Assembly: GCA_030154385.1 (NCBI GenBank)
Contig: JASKJZ010000071.1
Span: 1 to 9,350 of the forward strand
DNA: 9,350 nt
DNA from: Clostridiales bacterium
Lineage (GTDB): Bacteria > Bacillota_A > Clostridia > Lachnospirales > Lachnospiraceae
Reading direction: 5' to 3'
The position numbers were made by a program, and so were the translations under genes. Below the pieces are notes generated by a model. It made no database searches, was not told the origin of the DNA, and saw nothing but the letters and a program-made list of their open reading frames with translations. Positions 7,438 to 9,350 of this stretch are shown here, in pieces (position 1 is the stretch's first letter; every line of letters begins with the position of its first letter).

Positions 7438-7443
7438 CCAACA
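7425..7443. promoter_or_regulatory. Candidate TetR operator over the exporter -35 box
   Basis: TGTTGG (7425-7430) and CCAACA (7438-7443) form a perfect 6-7-6 inverted repeat of 19 bp, a usual size for a TetR-family operator. It spans the minus-strand -35 box and begins at the predicted plus-strand start site, so one bound dimer could repress both promoters. A further GTGTTGGA copy of the left half-site is at 7486-7493. Confidence 0.6.
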
Positions 7444-7456
7444 AAATGGTTTTATC

Positions 7457-7469
7457 TGTGCAATGCACA
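7457..7469. repeat. 13-bp palindrome in the tetR leader
   Basis: TGTGCA-A-TGCACA is a perfect 6-1-6 inverted repeat 13 bp downstream of the TGTTGG operator candidate and within the predicted tetR leader. It could be a second operator for the TetR protein or for another regulator. As RNA it could form only a small stem. It lies well upstream of the exporter promoter. Confidence 0.45.
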
Positions 7470-7510
7470 ACATAAGTGGGAGTATGTGTTGGAAATTAAT
7501 AAAATTTTAG

Positions 7511-7530
7511 GAGAGGCTATGAGAGGCTAT
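7511..7530 (+). repeat. Perfect 10-bp tandem duplication at the tetR start
   Basis: GAGAGGCTAT occurs twice without interruption (7511-7520 and 7521-7530), each copy ending in the first two bases of an ATG. The better ribosome binding site, AGGAG at 7509-7513, is five bases from the first ATG (7519), which is out of frame with tetR, and 15 bases from the true ATG (7529). The second copy offers only a weak AGAGG two bases from that ATG. Removing one copy would restore AGGAG-N5-ATG in the tetR frame. Confidence 0.9.
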
Positions 7531-7596
7531 GAGAGAAGAAACGTTAGACCGAAGAGTAAAGTATACGAAAAAAATGCTGAAGGAGGCATTGGTTGA
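7519..7596 (+). other. 25-codon ORF overlapping the tetR start
   Basis: The ATG at 7519 has the best-placed ribosome binding site (AGGAG, five bases) and opens a 25-residue frame that ends at TGA 7594-7596, overlapping the first part of tetR in another frame. The peptide is basic and glycine-rich and resembles nothing I know. It is probably a by-product of the 10-bp duplication, but if translated it would compete with tetR initiation. Confidence 0.25.
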
Positions 7597-8089
7597 ACTG
7601 ATACAAAATCAACCCATTGCATCCGTCACAGTAAAAGCTTTATGCGAAAGAGCGGATATCAATCGAAGTACCTTTTATGCGCATTATGAGAGTCCCTATG
7701 ATCTTCTAGATCAAATAGAGAAAGAGGTAATTGAAAATGTCATGTCTTATCTGGAGGCTCAGAAAGCAGTAGGGGGATTTTCTAAACTCAAATTAACGAG
7801 TATCTTTGAATATGCAAAACGAAATGCCGCCTTATTCGAAGTTCTATTAGGGGAAAATAGTGGTTATGCTTTGCAAAAGGATATTTTAGAATTATCGGAA
7901 ATTGTATCCTTACAGTACAATATCCGAATAGACCCCAAAGTTCGAGTTTATCTAAAGGAGTTTGGTACGGCAGGATGTATTAGTGTCTTCAAACGTTGGA
8001 TAGCAGATGGGGCAAAGGAGACACCAGAGGAGATATCAAATCTCTTGATGCAGATGCTGCAGTGGGGAACCAATTACTTTGAAAAATAA
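7529..8089 (+). CDS. TetR-family transcriptional regulator
   Basis: This 186-residue protein is probably the dimeric repressor of the divergent MMPL export operon and of itself. The N-terminal DNA-binding domain occupies about residues 8-60. DRRVKYTKKMLKEALVELI forms the first helix, and the helix-turn-helix is at 33-52 (TVKALCERADINRSTFYAHY), with the usual TFYxHY ending. The C-terminal 120 residues are an all-helical ligand and dimer domain of the short kind often seen in Bacillota regulators that begin DRRxxxTK. Its ligand is unknown; pump substrates are a common inducer. The start is fixed at the ATG 7529 because an in-frame TGA (7520-7522) lies just upstream. Initiation looks weak for reasons given under the tandem duplication. 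It ends at its own terminator. Confidence 0.92.
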   Translation: MREETLDRRVKYTKKMLKEALVELIQNQPIASVTVKALCERADINRSTFYAHYESPYDLLDQIEKEVIENVMSYLEAQKAVGGFSKLKLTSIFEYAKRNAALFEVLLGENSGYALQKDILELSEIVSLQYNIRIDPKVRVYLKEFGTAGCISVFKRWIADGAKETPEEISNLLMQMLQWGTNYFEK

Positions 8090-8090
8090 C

Positions 8091-8132
8091 AAAAAGAGTC
8101 GTGCAGATGTTGTTTTATGCACGGCTCTTTTT
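8091..8132. terminator. Bidirectional Rho-independent terminator
   Basis: A 15-bp stem pairs 8091-8105 with 8118-8132 (one G-U pair), with a 12-base loop. It has A5 at one foot and T5 at the other, so it can terminate tetR on the plus strand and the uracil permease on the minus strand. It starts two bases after the tetR stop codon. Confidence 0.88.
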
Positions 8133-8149
8133 ATTGGAATTATTTGATC

Positions 8150-9350
8150 TTATGCTTCTAAGTCCTCATCTTTATCATTGGTCAAACCAAAACGGTCAAA
8201 TAAGTAGAAGAGAAGGGACAAGAGCATGCCAACGATACATGCTAAAACCATACCCTTTAGCGTAACTTGCCCAAGCTTCAATGCAACTCCAGACAGACCG
8301 GTTACAAATATAATAGAGGTCAAGGTCAGATTGCGGCTCTTGGAATAGTCGACCTGTGCATCAACCATAACACGGATACCAGAAGCTCCAATCATACCAT
8401 AAAGTAGAAAAGAAATACCGCCGATTACGGGGCCTGGTATGGTCTGTATCAAGGCTGAGACTGGTCCGATAAAGGAAGCAATAATGGATAGAATGGCAGC
8501 GCCTCCAATTACTTGCACGGAATAAACCTTGGTCATAGCCATGACACCGATATTTTCTCCGTATGTAGTAGTTGGCACGGAACCAACAAAGCCAGAAAGC
8601 ATCGTAGAAAATCCATCTGCAAACATAGAACGGTGCAGACCCGGATTTTTTAAGAGATCCCGATCAACGATTTTACTGGTCACAATCTGATGGCCAATAT
8701 GCTCTGAGGTGATGACTAAAATAACTGGAAGAAGCATAAGAATGGCCTGTAAGTTGAATTTTGGCGTTTGTAAAGCAGGAAGTGAGATAAAATGAGGAGG
8801 CATAGCAGCCTTTATGGTATCTAAGGTAACCAGCTTACAAAGTAAGGCCGTAATATAACCGCTAATGATAGCGATGAGGATAGGAATTACCGCAAAAAAT
8901 TTACGGAATAAGACATTTCCAAATACGGCAACACTAAGTGTGACGAGAAAAACCAAAACGTTTTTTCCATCAATGGCCTGCCCGTCTGCTGGAAGAAGGC
9001 CAGCGGTATTTGCAGCAGAGCTGGCAAGCTCAAGGCCGATCAATGCTACGACAGGTCCCATCGCGGCAGCAGGAAGCAGGATGTCGATCCATGCTACTCC
9101 GAATTTATAGACGATTAAGGCAATCAGACACATGAAAAATCCAACCGCAATAAAGCCGCCGAGTGCATAAGGAAAGCCCCATTTTGAGATAACGAGCCCG
9201 GCGGGCGCAAGAAAAGCAAAGCTGGAACCAAGATATGCTGGAGCTTTGCCTTTTGTAATCAAAATAAATAGTAAGGTACCAATTCCATTCATCAATAAGA
9301 CAATGGACGGATTAATATGGAAGAGAATCGGCACTAAAACGGATGCACCA
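8150..9350 (-). CDS. uraA: Uracil permease, NCS2 family (5'-partial)
   Basis: This membrane protein imports uracil with a proton for pyrimidine salvage. The frame stays open to the window edge and reads G-A-S-V-L-V-P-I-L across it. The GTG at 9334 is therefore an internal valine, not the start, and roughly 25 N-terminal residues are missing if the protein is E. coli-like. Counting from that valine, YLGSSFAFLAP is at 34-44, the first signature SEHIGH has E211 and H215, and the second (TTYGENIGVMAMTK) has E260. These fit E241, H245 and E290 of E. coli UraA, with a constant offset of 30. The rest is the usual chain of about a dozen hydrophobic helices, ending in an acidic tail DKDEDLEA. It matches uracil rather than xanthine/urate permeases. 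The promoter and any pyrimidine-responsive leader are outside the window. Confidence 0.92.
   Translation of the reverse strand, partial: GASVLVPILFHINPSIVLLMNGIGTLLFILITKGKAPAYLGSSFAFLAPAGLVISKWGFPYALGGFIAVGFFMCLIALIVYKFGVAWIDILLPAAAMGPVVALIGLELASSAANTAGLLPADGQAIDGKNVLVFLVTLSVAVFGNVLFRKFFAVIPILIAIISGYITALLCKLVTLDTIKAAMPPHFISLPALQTPKFNLQAILMLLPVILVITSEHIGHQIVTSKIVDRDLLKNPGLHRSMFADGFSTMLSGFVGSVPTTTYGENIGVMAMTKVYSVQVIGGAAILSIIASFIGPVSALIQTIPGPVIGGISFLLYGMIGASGIRVMVDAQVDYSKSRNLTLTSIIFVTGLSGVALKLGQVTLKGMVLACIVGMLLSLLFYLFDRFGLTNDKDEDLEA

Noticed and set aside
8865..9110. 81-codon plus-strand ORF
   Set aside because: It is antisense to the conserved membrane region of the uracil permease.
9332..9334. 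GTG as start of the uracil permease
   Set aside because: The frame continues upstream to the window edge with residues fitting the conserved GASVLVPI segment, so the codon is an internal valine.

Overview
The window looks like a chromosomal stretch from a low-GC, Gram-positive anaerobe or facultative anaerobe of the Bacillota, probably a Clostridia-type genome. The reasons are AT-rich intergenic DNA, strong AAGGAGG ribosome binding sites at several genes, the AhpC/AhpF pair, a TetR-controlled MMPL exporter paired with a secreted LxxG-heptad protein, and a 7TM-type GGDEF protein. The species cannot be read from the sequence. There is no insertion sequence, phage gene, CRISPR array, tRNA or rRNA. 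No stretch over about 165 bases lacks a gene.

Region 1 (1-2200, minus strand) is a peroxide-detoxification operon, ahpC then ahpF. The two are 12 nt apart and the ahpF ribosome binding site overlaps the ahpC stop codon. A sigma-A-type promoter and a large AT-rich inverted repeat, resembling a Fur/PerR-family operator, precede ahpC. A truncated terminator stem lies after ahpF at the left edge.

Region 2 (2207-3471, plus strand) is a divergent gene for a membrane-bound diguanylate cyclase. Its apparent -10 box lies inside a palindrome and so close to the ATG that the transcript may be leaderless. A symmetric hairpin after it can terminate transcription from both sides.

Region 3 (3488-8132) is a regulated export module. 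A plus-strand TetR-family regulator is divergent from a minus-strand operon encoding an MMPL/RND (HAE3-like) transporter and a secreted coiled-coil protein with LxxG heptads. The regulator and operon appear to share one regulatory knot: two TTGTAA-N17-TATAAT promoters on opposite strands whose -10 boxes overlap in the same 8-bp palindrome, beside one or two operator-like inverted repeats. The tetR start is preceded by a perfect 10-bp tandem duplication that places the best ribosome binding site in front of an out-of-frame ATG.

Region 4 (8091-9350, minus strand) is a uracil permease of the NCS2 family, cut by the right edge, separated from tetR by a second symmetric terminator. The gene families are all known. 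The points most worth a second look are regulatory: the tetR/exporter intergenic region, the duplicated tetR start, and the ahpC/GGDEF divergent region.
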